A stretch of DNA of 64,000 nucleotides from the NCBI RefSeq assembly GCF_022201045.2, contig NC_068557.1, positions 25,583,501 through 25,647,500 of the forward strand, read 5' to 3'. Origin of the DNA: Citrus sinensis (Eukaryota > Streptophyta > Magnoliopsida > Sapindales > Rutaceae). Positions 11,335-23,689 of the stretch are shown here, piece by piece. Positions within the stretch are counted from its first letter, which is position 1, and every line of letters begins with the position of its first letter. The position numbers were made by a program, and so were the translations under genes. Under the pieces are notes generated by a model. The model did no database searches. It saw only the letters and a list, made by a program, of their open reading frames with translations, and was not told where the DNA came from.

Positions 11335-11702
11335 GTGGTGTTAGCTTTACCCAGAATCTTTTTCTTGTATAGATTCGATTAAAGGATATTGTACTTGTTA
11401 ACGCCTTTGATTTATTTATTTATTTTTAAAAAAAAAATCCCAAGCATGATTTAATGAATTTCTTAAACTAACTACTTTTGCATCGTACTTTCGTTCAAAA
11501 CTAATGTTTGAAAACTAAAATGAGAAGTGATTTATACTATAAAAGTTTGTTATAATTAACCAACTCAATAATATTAAGCTTAAAACAAATTCATGAGCTA
11601 ACTGAGTAGTTTTCAAACAGTTTTATTAAACAATTAATTATTTGAGTTTAAATCTTAAGATGTAAGGAACTAAAAAATTAATTTGGCTTGTTCAATCCCC
11701 TA

Positions 11703-11703
11703 C

Positions 11704-11755
<52 letters not shown>
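11703..11755. repeat. (ATT)n microsatellite
   Basis: About 17 ATT units, flanked by AT-rich noncoding DNA. Confidence 0.95.
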
Positions 11756-11928
11756 TTAATATATAGACAGAGAGGCTTAAGGTATAAAAGAGATAATGAA
11801 ACAATTTATTTATCATAGTTTTTAATTTACCCAGTTATCCCATCCATAACACGTATAACATATTTGTTTTTAAGTTTCAGTTTTCTTAATTTATCCATAC
11901 GGGACTAAAGAATAACAGTTGTCAAGTA

Positions 11929-11930
<2 letters not shown>

Positions 11931-12002
<72 letters not shown>
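11931..12002. repeat. (AAT)n microsatellite
   Basis: About 24 AAT units. It lies 175 bp from the ATT tract, whose reverse complement is the same repeat, so the pair could form an inverted hairpin. Confidence 0.95.
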
Positions 12003-12003
<1 letters not shown>

Positions 12004-12195
12004 TCAACTAGCTCAATATTCGTTCTAACTTGTCTGATTATATTACTTTATTATGGTATGAAATCTAAATCAATCAAGAATATTAGTCACGTGATCTAAT
12101 TAATTCGTTCAGTTAGATCTTGAAATCATGATACAATCGCATTCCATAAAACGTAAAAGCATCCCAATTAGAAATATATTGAATTTCGCTCAGCG

Positions 12196-13588
12196 AACAA
12201 AAATCTTTTTTTATCTCTAATGTTTCATACAATAATTTATTTTATTACTTTTTTTTAAACTATAGTTCAAAACATCCTTATGTTAATTTAATATTAATTT
12301 AATGCTGTTTGCTAATAATATATTGTGGATAAAATCGAATTTTCAATTAAAATGATACAAACTATTTTAAAATAAACTTTTTATACTGTTTAATAACACT
12401 ACAAAATATATAAAATTCATAATTTTTTTTTCTTTTAATGAAGTCAATTATTAATATAATTTGATATGGCCACTGAATAATTGCCACAAGAAACAAACTA
12501 TAATTAAAACAATATTTTTTAAATTATTAGAAGAAAAACTTAAAATTATTGTCAATTATTTTTTTTTTTTTTTGTACTTACATTGTGCTGAATATCTTCT
12601 TAATCTTCAATTCAATTCAAATTGTTTCGACTTTTGAATATTGAATACACCTCTCATGCCACATGACTTATATACACTGGACAACACAAAACGTTTCAAT
12701 ATAGTATAGAAACACAAAAAAGTAATCTACGACGTGGATTGTTGTTGTATAATCTGCACTAGCAAATTTATTTCCATGTCACAAGAACTCATCCTTTATT
12801 ACAGCTGCCTCGTGCATGCATCCTTACTGCCATAGTAAACACAAGCATAAGTAACTCAATCTTATTTATTTATTTATTTATTGGTATAAGTGAATGTTTG
12901 TTGTCGAAATTATACCTTTTCTATCACTATAATTAGTCTAATTTTATAGGCAAATTTCAACGTCAACAAACACAATTACCATCCCATTATCATTACTCAA
13001 TATGAAAAAATAAATGCTACTCAATATAAAAGCATAAAGAATTAATTCAGCCCATGTTACAACAACTCGTGAAAACACCATCAAAATTTATTTGAAATTT
13101 CATTTTTTTAAATAAAGGAATTATTATTTGAGAAAAATAACACAACAATATTAACTCAACTTGCTTCTGAAATTTATTTTGAGTTTTACCACCACTCTTC
13201 TTTGACCATTATTGTTTCCCCATGTTGGCTGACAGTGTAATTAGAGAGTATACTTATATGAATATGAATATTGTGATTTTTTTTTTGTTCTTAAATCTAT
13301 GGTTTTATAAGGCTTTTACGGTGCCAAAATAGAGACTAGTGCAAGACAATTGCTTGAAATAGAAGTTTTTTTTTTTGAGATTGTATATTTAGTGGGATTA
13401 GATAAAAATTATTTTTAGTTTTTATTTATTTTTTTAATTTCCCTTTAATTGAAAATCTTATTTTGCTCTCAATGAATAACTAGCAAACAATATTAAACTA
13501 ATGATGAATTAACATAAAGATGTTTTGCGTTATTATTTAAAAAATAGAGATAAAATAAATTACTGCAGGAAACCCTAGTTGTTTTCAC
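12196..13588. mobile_element. MULE-like foldback element (family K), copy 2
   Basis: The terminal sequences match copy 1 (for example 'ctaatgtttcatacaataattta' at the left and 'aatattaaactaatgatgaatt' at the right) and are inverted relative to one another. The interior at about 13185-13370 matches the interior of copy 1 in the opposite direction, including 'agagtatac' next to 'taatta' and 'cttgaaatagaag'. This copy is longer (about 1.39 kb), so it keeps sequence lost from copy 1. No transposase is encoded. Edges are approximate and no target duplication was recognised. Confidence 0.6.
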
Positions 13589-14991
13589 TTTTATTTTTTT
13601 AATAAAGATATGAGAATATATTTTTGATATTAGTATTTTTTTAATAAAACAAAAGTCTAAATTCTAAAACCACTTTCAAATTATTTTATTATTATTATTG
13701 TTGTTGTTGTTGTTGTATTGGTCTTTTATGTTATTAACATCAAACTTTTATTAATAGAGCATTTTCTTATGTTTTTTTTTAATAGAAGCTCGAAAACTGT
13801 TTTTCGTAACTAATTTTCTTGAAGTGGCTGCATTCTACTTTCAATTGACCAAATTTTGTTGATTATGACAATTTTTTAATGGCTTAGATTGAGTCGATAT
13901 ATGCAAAAAGAAAAGATCAACCATCCATTCACTCGAAATTACATCAGATCGATTATAGTAAAAGTACTAAATTATATCCGGATTAGATAGCAAACAAGTC
14001 TGCTTGATTAAGTTTAATAATAATAATTATTATTTTAAGTAACATTAAGGATAATTCTTTATTCACAATCGCTAATTTTATGTTTCTTTAATGTAATTAT
14101 GTTCCTTGCAGATGTATGAGATGGGTAATGTTAGGATGATTGTGAAAACTAAGCCCATAAAAAAAAGGAAAGAAAAAGAAAGAAATAATTAATAAACCAG
14201 TTAGATTATCAAACTAAAAGTTAATCATTGAATTTTCTTTTTCTAAACCCAATGCTAAGTTTGTCTTGGTCAAGATAGAACAAATGACCAAATCAATGGT
14301 GTTCCCAAATGCCCAATTCAAAGCACATTCATGCAATACAATAATACAAGGAAAACAGCAAAAGCAGCCTCAATCACAGTTCAAAAGAAGTAAAGAACAA
14401 AGGACAACCACATTCCGCATTTCCACATTTCATAATTCAAAGAACTAATTTTTAAAAGCAGAAAAATTGAAAAAAATTCTAAAAAGAAAGCAAGCATGGG
14501 ATGGCGATGGATGAAGGATAACTTGTTTACTTGTCTCCTATGTCCATAACATGCTGATATACATGAAATGATGACCATTCATTCATTCATTTATGCAATT
14601 AACTACAGTCTTCACTTCAATAAAAATCAGAACACCTCCTTTATTATTTTTAAAACCCTAATATCTGATCTAAAACTCACCCATTAGTTCTCATCCATTT
14701 CTTCAAATTATCTCCTTGTACGGGTGCAAATATCCAAACAATGCTATAATAGGTCTTGATTTGGCTAAGAATATTAATATTTAAAAAGAACAAAAAATTT
14801 AAGATCTAATCTCTTTCTTCTATAAATATATGAATTAAATTTCTTTGAATTTACAGACACTTATCACATGCTACTTCATGTACCAATATGGAAGACAGCT
14901 AAATCCATCTGTAATTAAACCCATAATTTAACAATAAGAACTTGAAGACGGGGGAGGGGCATGGGTTGGTGAAATTTGATCAAAGTTAAAT
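13589..14991. other. Intergenic DNA
   Basis: No gene is seen. A short (ATT)/(GTT) repeat lies at about 13681-13715. The region leads into the presumed 3' UTR of the minus-strand gene at 14992. Confidence 0.45.
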
Positions 14992-15774
14992 CTATCTCTT
15001 CTTCTTTTTAACCTTGCCGTTACAGAAAAGTGAACCAAAACCAAAGAGACTCACAGTTGCATTGGAAATGAATGGAGGAGGGATGTTTAAAACCGGACTG
15101 ATTCGAACTCCATTATGGCCATTGTAAGATCCACACTTCTTTAAAGGAGGCTTTTGCGTTGATGAAGAATAATAATATGTGCCGGAATAACTTGATGACG
15201 ACGACATTGTTGATTTTCTTGAAACTGATGGCTGTCTTTTCAAATTCTGCTTCTGGGATTCTTTTGAAATCACTGTTGATGTTGTTGGTTTTGGATTTGG
15301 TGCTGAACCGGTTGAGTTGCTTCTTGAGAGAAACTGTAATGACCGGATTAGGCTCTTGCTTCTGGTGCTTTCACAATTGAGGCTGCTGCTTCTTTTGAAT
15401 TGCCAGAAAGATTTTGATGAGGGCTTGGCTAATACTTCATCATCAAGATCACTCATTGATAAAAGCTCTTTCAGTCTCTTCTTTTCTGTACAAGGCTCAG
15501 GTTGATGATGAGGGTGATGGGTTTGCTTTTTTGTGGTGATTTGTTGTTTCTTGATTTGCATTGGAAGAATCCTGCCATTTGAGAAAAGCTCATCAGCAGA
15601 AGATAATTCCTGGAGAAAGCTATTATTGCCAATGCAGAAATCAAAATCAGAAGTCGATGAATCATGTTGACGGGCTTCAATAATAATGGATGCAGCATCT
15701 GTCTTGTTGTTGAGATCATGTGAGAATGAAATACGAGGGCTTGAAATCTCAGAGAAAATTACATCAATTGCCAT
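14992..15774 (-). CDS. MAKR/BKI1-like basic-tail protein
   Basis: A single-exon gene of 260 residues. Visible features: 'FDFCIG' at residues 44-49, then ADELFSNGRILP at 60-71, a His-rich patch near 84-93, KKRLKELLSM near 98-107, a Ser-rich middle with repeated SLxRSLQFLSRS text, a Gly/Tyr/Ser segment, and a C-terminal block RISPVLNIPPP...LFGFGSLF ending KKKKR. The pair 'F-F-S-I/C-plus-ADELF-x-G-x-I/L-LP' resembles plant membrane-associated kinase regulators, which bind membrane through basic stretches and modulate receptor kinases such as BRI1. Placement in that family is from remembered motifs and is tentative. An alternative is a related uncharacterised plant family. The single exon and long clean frame make the gene itself secure. 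Confidence 0.72.
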   Translation of the reverse strand: MAIDVIFSEISSPRISFSHDLNNKTDAASIIIEARQHDSSTSDFDFCIGNNSFLQELSSADELFSNGRILPMQIKKQQITTKKQTHHPHHQPEPCTEKKRLKELLSMSDLDDEVLAKPSSKSFWQFKRSSSLNCESTRSKSLIRSLQFLSRSNSTGSAPNPKPTTSTVISKESQKQNLKRQPSVSRKSTMSSSSSYSGTYYYSSSTQKPPLKKCGSYNGHNGVRISPVLNIPPPFISNATVSLFGFGSLFCNGKVKKKKR

Positions 15775-18427
15775 AGCTAATTGTTGAATGATGACGAGGA
15801 TTCACCTCCCACCCTGGTGAGCTTCTAGTTTCTCACTGGAGAGAAATTAAAGCGGGGGAAAAGTTTCAAATGGGGCATTCATTAAATGCTGCTGCAAGAT
15901 TATTTTGGAGGAGTCAAAGTAAAGCAAAGTCAGAAATAGCTGCTTTAAAAGTATAAACTTTTGCTTTATTGTCTACTAAGGCTCCAAAGAGCATCTGCTG
16001 CCAACATTGGAAGAACAATTGATCAGCTTGATGCAGTGAGCTGAAGAAACACAACAGATTCCATTGTTGCAGGTAAATAGGAAAAGAAGGGATAAAGAGA
16101 ATGAAAGTGGTTGAATTTAAGCACCGAAAGGCTAGAAATGGATCATCAGCTTAGGTGGGTTTCCGAGGAAACTTTTTTTAACTTTAACTTTAGAAATGGA
16201 ACCAAAAACACACAATTGTGATTGAGATTGACAAACTGACAGAGACCTTAACCTTACCGGATTTATGGTCCATACCGAATAAAAATTTCTTTATATTTAT
16301 TTTGTATCTCGTTGTAGAGAAAATAAATAAAAAATAAAAAAAGACAAATGGCACGGATCACATCATTATTCGGTATTATTATTGAGGAAAATTAGAAGGT
16401 TTGGATCTGGTCAGCGGGAAACTTCTGTTTGATCTGTAGAATCCGAAATGGGATTTTTTCTTTCATTATTTGTTTCAATATTGTTAATTTAGTTTTGGAT
16501 TGGTCATTATTGTGTAATTGGTTGAGACTTGAGAGGCTTAATTATTGATGATAGGCTTAAATAATTACGCAGCACGAGAAGTGAGGTAGGGCCCATTGAG
16601 AATAATGAACTTAGCCAAGAATCATAATTTCCTATAGAGGGCATTATTGTTGCTGCTTTGCTAGAAGAATTGATACCCGGGTTAATCATGCGCCTCGTTT
16701 TGTGAATTTACTTTTCAAAATTAACAATTGCCTGGATCAATTATTTGAGTTATTCAACAATCATGCATGAAAATCAATTATAAGAATAAGGGTATTTTAA
16801 CTGTATTTGTATATATATAGTAATCCATTTTATAGGGTATTTATTAATGTATTTGTCATACATACATTCTACGATTCTAACGTAACATTAATGTAATTCT
16901 TAGACTCGGGGAACACAAGTAAGATGACAAAGCATAGGAAGCATGTGCCCTTGGGATTCAAGATCCTAGAATCCTTTTCAAGAACTCATGTCCTACATCA
17001 GTAAATTAATTATCTTTTCCTTGTGAACAATTGATCTTGACTAGTTATGTAGTCTCCAAGAAAATTGTTCGTTAAAAGAGATCAATTTTACACACACCCG
17101 AGAAAGGAGCTTGAATGTTACAGGATCTTCGCTGAAGTTTATGCTATTATTTTTATTGATTAATGTATATTACCAGATGGGCAACATCTCAAGAAGGGGA
17201 AAAAAATAGTAATAATAACGAGGGATCACGGATTCTTCCGAGTACTAAGCTTTGTTATGGGAGGGATACGACACAACACAACACAAGACCTGTCAGTGTG
17301 TGTGGGTGCCTTTCATTCCTTTGTCACATGTTATATGTCTTGTCTTCTTTCATTCATTTCATTTGGCATTCTCCTCAGATAATTTTTACTGCAGTTTTAA
17401 GTTCTCATATGCATAATCTTCTGTTCTGTTAATGCTCTTATGATAAATGATCATCATGGATCCAACATGTGGACCTCCCTTATCTCTGCCATCTGGCCAG
17501 GACCATCTTCATCTAATAATAATAAGTTAATGTATTTTTTTAATGTAAAAAATTTGATGAAAGCATCTTAATTGTTGAGTTAACATAATTATTTAAAATA
17601 TATTTGGAGGAGTTGGATCACATTGATCAATTTGTAAACTTGTAATCTATTTTCACTTTGAACGCAATCATGGTCGATTTGAAAGAGAGGTGGCATATCG
17701 CATCAGACATCGTTTACAGCTCAAATTTGGCTTGACTTACCTAAGCTGTAAGGTGTATGCATGGCCACCTTTGCTTTTCACCCAATCTTTGTTTCTTTAT
17801 ATAAATTAATGTTCGAGGTATCTTCCAGAGGCAGCCCATGTGACCCCCAATGTGGTCAAGATTTCACGCTCATGCACATCAATATGAATATGACTCAAGA
17901 TCAATTCTTGCTCGTGTAAATAGTAGTTCATGGACTAGTCATTTGATGAAACAAAATAGTGTCAGATTAATGTTGATAGTGCATTTTGAAGTGTTCATGA
18001 AATTCTTAAAACATCTTAACCAAAAATCTTATTACTTAAATTAGTTTACAACTCAAGAAACAGTCATTTTCATCCTTAGGATTTAATGTAATAGATCATT
18101 TCGTAATTATATTTTAAACAACATCCTATTTCATCCATATTTTTCAAGCAATAACTTAAAATACTCTTCCGTGAATTTATGATTAGTAAACTGTATAATT
18201 CATTGAGGGCAAAATAAGATTTTCAATTAAATAGATACAAACTAGTTAAAATAAAAATCTTAAGCACAATATAAATAACATTTGACTTTTTACATAAATT
18301 TAAAATTTAAGAATAACTGAATAAAATAAGAATAATAACAAAGAATATGCAATATATGCTTGTCTGTTCATTATATTTTTTTTTTAATGAAGTCAACTAA
18401 TTTTTTAAATAAATTTATATAATACTA

Positions 18428-18469
18428 ACAACAACAACAACAACAACAACAACTACTACTACTACTACT
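18428..18469. repeat. (AAC)n-(ACT)n compound microsatellite
   Basis: About eight AAC units pass directly into about six ACT units, inside foldback copy 3. Confidence 0.93.
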
Positions 18470-19011
18470 TTTCAATTAGGGATCACTTATGATAATAAAG
18501 TTAGCAATAAAGTAAAAGATTTAAAAAATACACTCTAATGCTATGTATTTTATCCTACATTATATTAAATTTTTGTTTTTATGTCTTTGGAGTGGTTTTT
18601 TTTTTAAGTAAATGAAGGAGTATGTGTATACTTTTATATAAGTAAAATAACAGTACTGATTGATTGTTTATTTATTTATTTATCTCTATCATATTAAAAT
18701 TAAAGATAAGTTAAAAAAACCCAAAAAAAGATACTTGTCTATGAAATCTATTTTTTAATTTTTCCTAAATATATATTTTACATATTACTTAGTGTTATTA
18801 TTGTTTATTTATTAAGTTATCCTTAAATTTTAAATTTATCTAGAAAATCATATGAAATTTAATTGTATTTGAGAGTTTTATTTTAAAAAGATCTATATCT
18901 CTTTAATCAAAAATCATTTTTGTCCTTAATGAATTATACAACAAACTAACAATAAATTAACATAAGAGTATTTTGGACTATTATTTAAAAAATAGGGGAT
19001 AAAATATGTCT

Positions 19012-19155
19012 ATTTTGTACAAACTGATGTGACATTAATTTATTAGTTGAATGAAAATAAATCATGTGAGCCAATAGATATTTAATTCAACCAATTTTAT
19101 CATGCCACTTGTACAAGATAAGTTTGTATAAGAGTTTGTGACTATATCATTACTC
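19012..19155. mobile_element. J-family MITE, copy 2, nested in foldback copy 3
   Basis: The sequence 'ttgtacaaactgatgtgacat' ... 'cttgtacaagataagtttgtataag' ... 'atatcattactc' matches the 202-bp MITE at 47490-47691. The left terminal repeat is truncated or replaced. The right end is intact and followed by 'attatttaa', which also occurs at 18980-18988. Confidence 0.7.
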
Positions 19156-20026
19156 ATTATTTAAATAGCAAAGATGAATGAAATATTGTATTAAATCTTA
19201 TGGGTGAAAAATACTTTTTTCCTTTCCTTACAAATCTAGTCCTCCATGAAAAGAAAAAGCAATTTTCAGGAGTTTGACTAACCCAAAATTTAATTTTAAA
19301 GCAAAAAAGTACAATTTCGCAAAAATAGGGATAAAATTGATTCAAAAGATTTCAGATTAAGAAGAGATTCATGAGAGAGTGGATCTCTCCAGGATTTGCT
19401 CCTAAAAATCCCCAACGAAACACCCTCACTATTCCTTATTTTATGCACATTAATCATAACTACTAGCCTACTACCTACATTTCGTGTAATTTTGCACCAT
19501 TAGTTGATACCTTCTATTTTTTATTTTATTTACAATATTAAGCTTTTCAAAGGATAAATAATTCATATCAAAATTTATTATATATCGTTATTAATTTGTG
19601 TGGTTAGGGTTTACACTTAACAATTTATAAACAAACAATAAGAGAGAATAATTGGTGGCATTTAGTGGTTGGTACCATACAAGACTAGAAAAATTAAAGA
19701 ACAAAAAAGGAAAAGGAGAATCAAATAAGAATCAATTAATCAAATAAATAAAATGACTGAATAAACTAAAAAAAGAGGGGAGAGAGGGAGAGAAAGAAAG
19801 GAAAAGTGGGCACCCTTTACTCATGGTACAACCATATAGGAATATAAGCTAAATGTGCATGAAACACTTGTACTTAACCAGAAAAAACGGATTCGCAGCA
19901 CATCTTTCCAAAACCCCCTTAAGAAGCTTTTTCTCAACTTCTTGTGCACGTAACAAACCCCGAACCCATTACAAAACCTTTGGTTTCTCTGCTTTTACAT
20001 TTGTCATTTGTCTTCTGGCAACAAGT

Positions 20027-20032
20027 ATGTAG
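20027..20032 (+). promoter_or_regulatory. Start-stop mini-uORF (ATGTAG) before the PMI start
   Basis: An ATG followed at once by TAG lies two bases upstream of the predicted PMI start codon and in a different frame. Such AUG-stop elements can stall ribosomes in plant leaders; the best-known is AUGUAA in the boron transporter gene NIP5;1. Whether it acts here depends on the true leader and is not shown. Confidence 0.5.
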
Positions 20033-20034
20033 AC

Positions 20035-22816
20035 ATGGCAGAAAACAATAACACGGAGATCAAAAAGAGAAAGAGAATGATCAACAAGCCGTTGAGACTG
20101 CAATGTGCTGTCAAGAATTACAACTGGGGCATTGTTGGCAACAAGTCACACGTGTCTCGTCTGTTTTATCTAAATTCAGGAACCCACATTAACCCAAATG
20201 AGCCTTATGCTGAGTTCTGGATCGGGACTCATGAATCTGGGGCCTCCTTTTTGGATCATGGAGGTCTTAGTCTCAAGGAATGGATCTCTAAGAACCCTGA
20301 TGTCTTGGGGGATCGAGTCTTGAACAAATGGGGCGGTGATCTTCCTTTTTTGTTCAAGGTTAGTCTGTGGCTTTTGAGTTTTTGAGTTTTTTAGTTCAAG
20401 TGAAAGGGATTTTGTTTCTGCTTTTGTTTTTGTTCTGCAAGTGTTTGATTTTGATGATTTGGTTTGTTTTGGTTGTGGGTTTAAGGTGCTTTCCGTTGAG
20501 AAGGCATTGTCGATACAGGCGCATCCGGACAAGGAATTGGCAAGGACACTTCATAAGTCACAGCCGAGTTTGTACAGTGATGAAAATCACAAGCCTGAAA
20601 TGGCATTGGCATTGACTGAGTTTGAGGCTTTGTGTGGCTTTATTAGCCTCAAGGTGACACGCAGTTTCATATCTGACATTAGTATTAGGTTGATTGTTCT
20701 TTCTGATTGTATGGATTTGTTACTGGCTTTGCAGGATTCGATTTCTGGTAAAATTGAAATATAAAATGAAGTTGCCTATGAATGTGTCTTAAAAGAAATC
20801 AAACCTAGATCTTCGATGGAAATTTTGAATCTGCATCTCATTAGAGTGTGTTTGATTATGAAGTTGATGGTAAAAAGTATCATTGGGAAAAAAGATTGAA
20901 ATTTTCTAATTGATATCTGCTGATACCTTTACAATAACTATGTAATTAGGAGACAGACATGGAAGATACAGTAGTAAACTGATCTATTTGAAGATAGAAA
21001 TAGGGCAAGGAAATTAAAAAATTATATGTTCTTATAGAATCCAGTACTTTCAATGTTCAGATTGGTTAGGTTTTACTTATGGTATGGTTGTTCTGCAGGA
21101 GCTTAGGAATGTGTTATGCACTGTTCCTGAGATTGTAGATTTGGTTGGAGGTGCTGATGCAGAGCAGTGTTTTCCTGTCAATGAATTTGGCAGGAGCCAG
21201 GAAGTGAAAGCTATTGTAGAGTCTATCTTCAGTCAAATTCTGTTGTCAAGTAAGGACGAAATTTGTGAGATCATATCTAGACTGAAATGGCGTCTGAATC
21301 TGGAGAAAAAGGTGAATTCAAATTACATTTCTGCTATTTGAATTTCGAAGCATTGGTTGCAAGCACAATTGCATGGTTAAGGAGCATTCCTGCACATAAA
21401 GTTGGTGTATTGTATCAGTTCTGTACTTATGAAATAAAACTGAAGTGTATAATGGTGGATGACTCATGGTAAATATGGAATTAAATAGGTTTAGGTTCAG
21501 ATTTGGAGATCTTAAGAAGACAGAAGTGAAAAGAAAGTAAAGTATGCAACTCCAAGTCTGGTGGACAAAGGAGGAAACATTAGAGGCAGTCCATCAACTA
21601 GATGATAAAAACAAGAGGGAGAATTTGTAGAATCGTTGACATGATTAACATGTAAAGTCATTTCATATCAGTTGACGTGATTATTTCTCCCCATTTTGGC
21701 TTATTCATTTGTGAAATGATGGCAAATGGCATGGTTAAACTGTTTTATTCTCTATTTTCATGTTGTAGCACATCATTCACCCATGTTAAAGTTCATTGCA
21801 GTACTAAGTTTTCTTTTCTTACCATGTTATGTGCTTCATTGAATCAGAAAAGACAGTTGACAGATAAGGAAATGTTGGTTCTGAGACTAGAAGGTCAATA
21901 TCCTGATGATGCAGGTGTCCTAGCAGCATTTTTACTCAACTACGTTAAGCTAAATCGTGGTGAAGCATTGTGCATAGGGGCAAATGAGCCTCATGCCTAT
22001 ATCCGTGGTGAATGCATAGAGTGTATGGCAACCTCCGACAATGTTGTTCGAGCTGGCCTTACATCTAAACACAGGGATATCCAAACCCTGTTTTCAATGC
22101 TAAACCGTCGACAGGTAATGGGCCCCTTGTGTGAAAAATCTCCCTGAACATATACATATAATAAGGCCAATGGGTCAGTGGGGGCCTGCAGGCATATGCA
22201 TGCCCATACCAGTCCAAATTTAAGGAAGAAAACATTTGCATGCATATTTATATTTAAGCCAAATACTTGCTAGATTGGTATTCATTCCTTTTGGGATCTG
22301 TATTTGCTGTTGATAACCTACCTAATGATTTACAAGTATATACATTTGCAGGTTACTATTTCATTTCCCTTTGACATGTGAACTTTATGTCCTGAATTTT
22401 GCATAGACAAACCATTGAAATTCCTTTTGATTAGAACGATTTATAATTTGGCTCCCCATAGTACAATCTGAAGAGTTATTTGTTTCTCATTGCAGGGTTT
22501 TCCGCAAATCTTGAAAGGAATCTCCTTGAATCCATACACAACAAGGTATCTACCACCATTCGAAGAATTTGAAGTGGATTGCTGCGTTATACCTCAGGCT
22601 GCATCACTGGTCTTTCCCTCAGTAGCCGGACCATCTCTTTTTCTCTTCATTTCCGGGAATGGTACACTATCTGCAGGGTTTTCTAAAGAACAGATAGTTG
22701 AAGAGGGTGAGGTTTTGTTTGTGCCTGCCTACATGGAGTTTACCATAGCTTCTCAATCAAAAGAGTTGCACTTGTACAGGGCTGGAGTTAACAGCAGTTT
22801 CTTTCAGGCTTTTTGA
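20035..22816 (+). CDS. PMI1: Mannose-6-phosphate isomerase (type I)
   Basis: Five exons, 20035-20358, 20486-20653, 21099-21311, 21848-22114 and 22496-22816, all phase 0 with GT-AG introns, encode 430 residues, close to the known plant PMI length. The enzyme interconverts fructose-6-phosphate and mannose-6-phosphate in the cytosol, feeding GDP-mannose, glycans and ascorbate. Type I zinc ligands are all visible: Gln119 and His121 in IQAHPDK, Glu146 in HKPEMALAL and His284 in GANEPHAYIRGE. The N-terminal signature 'VKNYNWG' and the following EFWIGTHESG are also present. The start is the first in-frame ATG (the frame is open further upstream but without ATG). Plants have two PMI genes; the symbol is a guess between PMI1 and PMI2. 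Function is secure. Confidence 0.95.
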
Positions 22817-23685
22817 TTATATTTTAGTATGAATAATTAGAAATGTATAGAAGAAAAGAAGTGAAGAGAGTTTCAACCTTTCGGATATCATTCAGTAGTT
22901 GTTAATAATCCCAACTTAGTATTTCACAATTTTTACGGCTTTTATTCTTTTGTTTAATTTGAGCTATTTTTAAGTGAATATGACTTTCCCCCAAAAGAGT
23001 AGTGTGATTTTCAAAGAATTGAAGTTGGAGATAGATGCCATCCAAATACATTTTTATCTCTAAGCCGACACTAATGAGATGATGATTATTCTTGTTCATC
23101 CTCATTACTTATTTAGTAATCAGAGTCTTTAGACATGAAGATTTATATCTAGTAAAACAAAATATTAAAGTTTTGTTTGGTACTGAGGTGTTATAACTTT
23201 TAAGTTATAGTTACTGTGAAGAAAAAGTTATAATTATGAAATATAAATTAATAATATATAATAAATATAAATAAATTTGAAAAAATTATTCAAAATGTAA
23301 TAGATTTTTTATTATACAAGTAAAAAAATCATATCAATATAACTTTTAAAAAAAAATAATTAATGTTTATCAAATACTTTAATGATGTGCCCAACTTCAA
23401 TTCCAAACGTACCCTAAAACCGGCAAAGCATTTTCTCCTAAATCATAATAATAATATAAATAAAAGGACCCAATACGACAAAATTTTCTGATATAAAATC
23501 CGCTCAATTGTACTATCATGAACAAGATCATTACAATACACTCAACACATATATAAAGACAAAATAGCAGTCTTCCTTGTTTTTGTCATCACCAATGCAA
23601 TGGGATCCCTTCTTAAGAATCCGTACATCGCGTTTCCTTTAATTATTGAAAAGGAAAATGTAGATTCAGTTTTATCTTCATTGAT
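22817..23685. other. PMI 3' flank and intergenic DNA
   Basis: Apart from an M1 MITE at 23169-23414, nothing gene-like is seen. The PMI 3' UTR probably ends within the first 150 bp. Confidence 0.5.
23169..23414 (+). mobile_element. Tourist-like MITE (M1), copy e
   Basis: A 246-bp copy starting AGTTTTGTTTGGTACTGAGG and ending AATTCCAAACGTACCC, imperfect inverted ends, with TAA on both sides (23166-23168 and 23415-23417). The three-base duplication supports a PIF/Harbinger-type origin. Confidence 0.75.
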
Positions 23686-23689
23686 TCAG

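Larger units (their letters stand above)
18062..19218. mobile_element. MULE-like foldback element (family K), copy 3, interrupted
   Basis: The left end matches family K ('atttcatccatatttttcaagcaataa', 'attcattgagggcaaaataag'). The right end is split: K text runs to about 18990-19010, a J-type MITE occupies up to 19155, then K text resumes ('aaagatgaatgaaatattgt', 'gggtgaaaaatac'). The interior carries the (AAC)n/(ACT)n microsatellite. Edges are approximate. Confidence 0.6.
15775..20034. other. Intergenic DNA between two divergent genes
   Basis: The two genes are transcribed away from each other, so this contains both promoters. It includes a GA/GAAA-rich tract just upstream of PMI (about 19775-19805). 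Small reading frames (16507-16689, 17163-17432, 17850-18044) show no domain. The foldback copy 3 with a nested MITE occupies about 18062-19222. Confidence 0.5.

Noticed and set aside
11124-11372. 82-codon frame on the plus strand
   Set aside because: It overlaps the complement of the tRNA-Tyr gene and has no domain.
20008-20034. Upstream extension of the PMI frame starting at TTG
   Set aside because: TTG is not a normal start in plant nuclear genes; the first in-frame ATG is at 20035.
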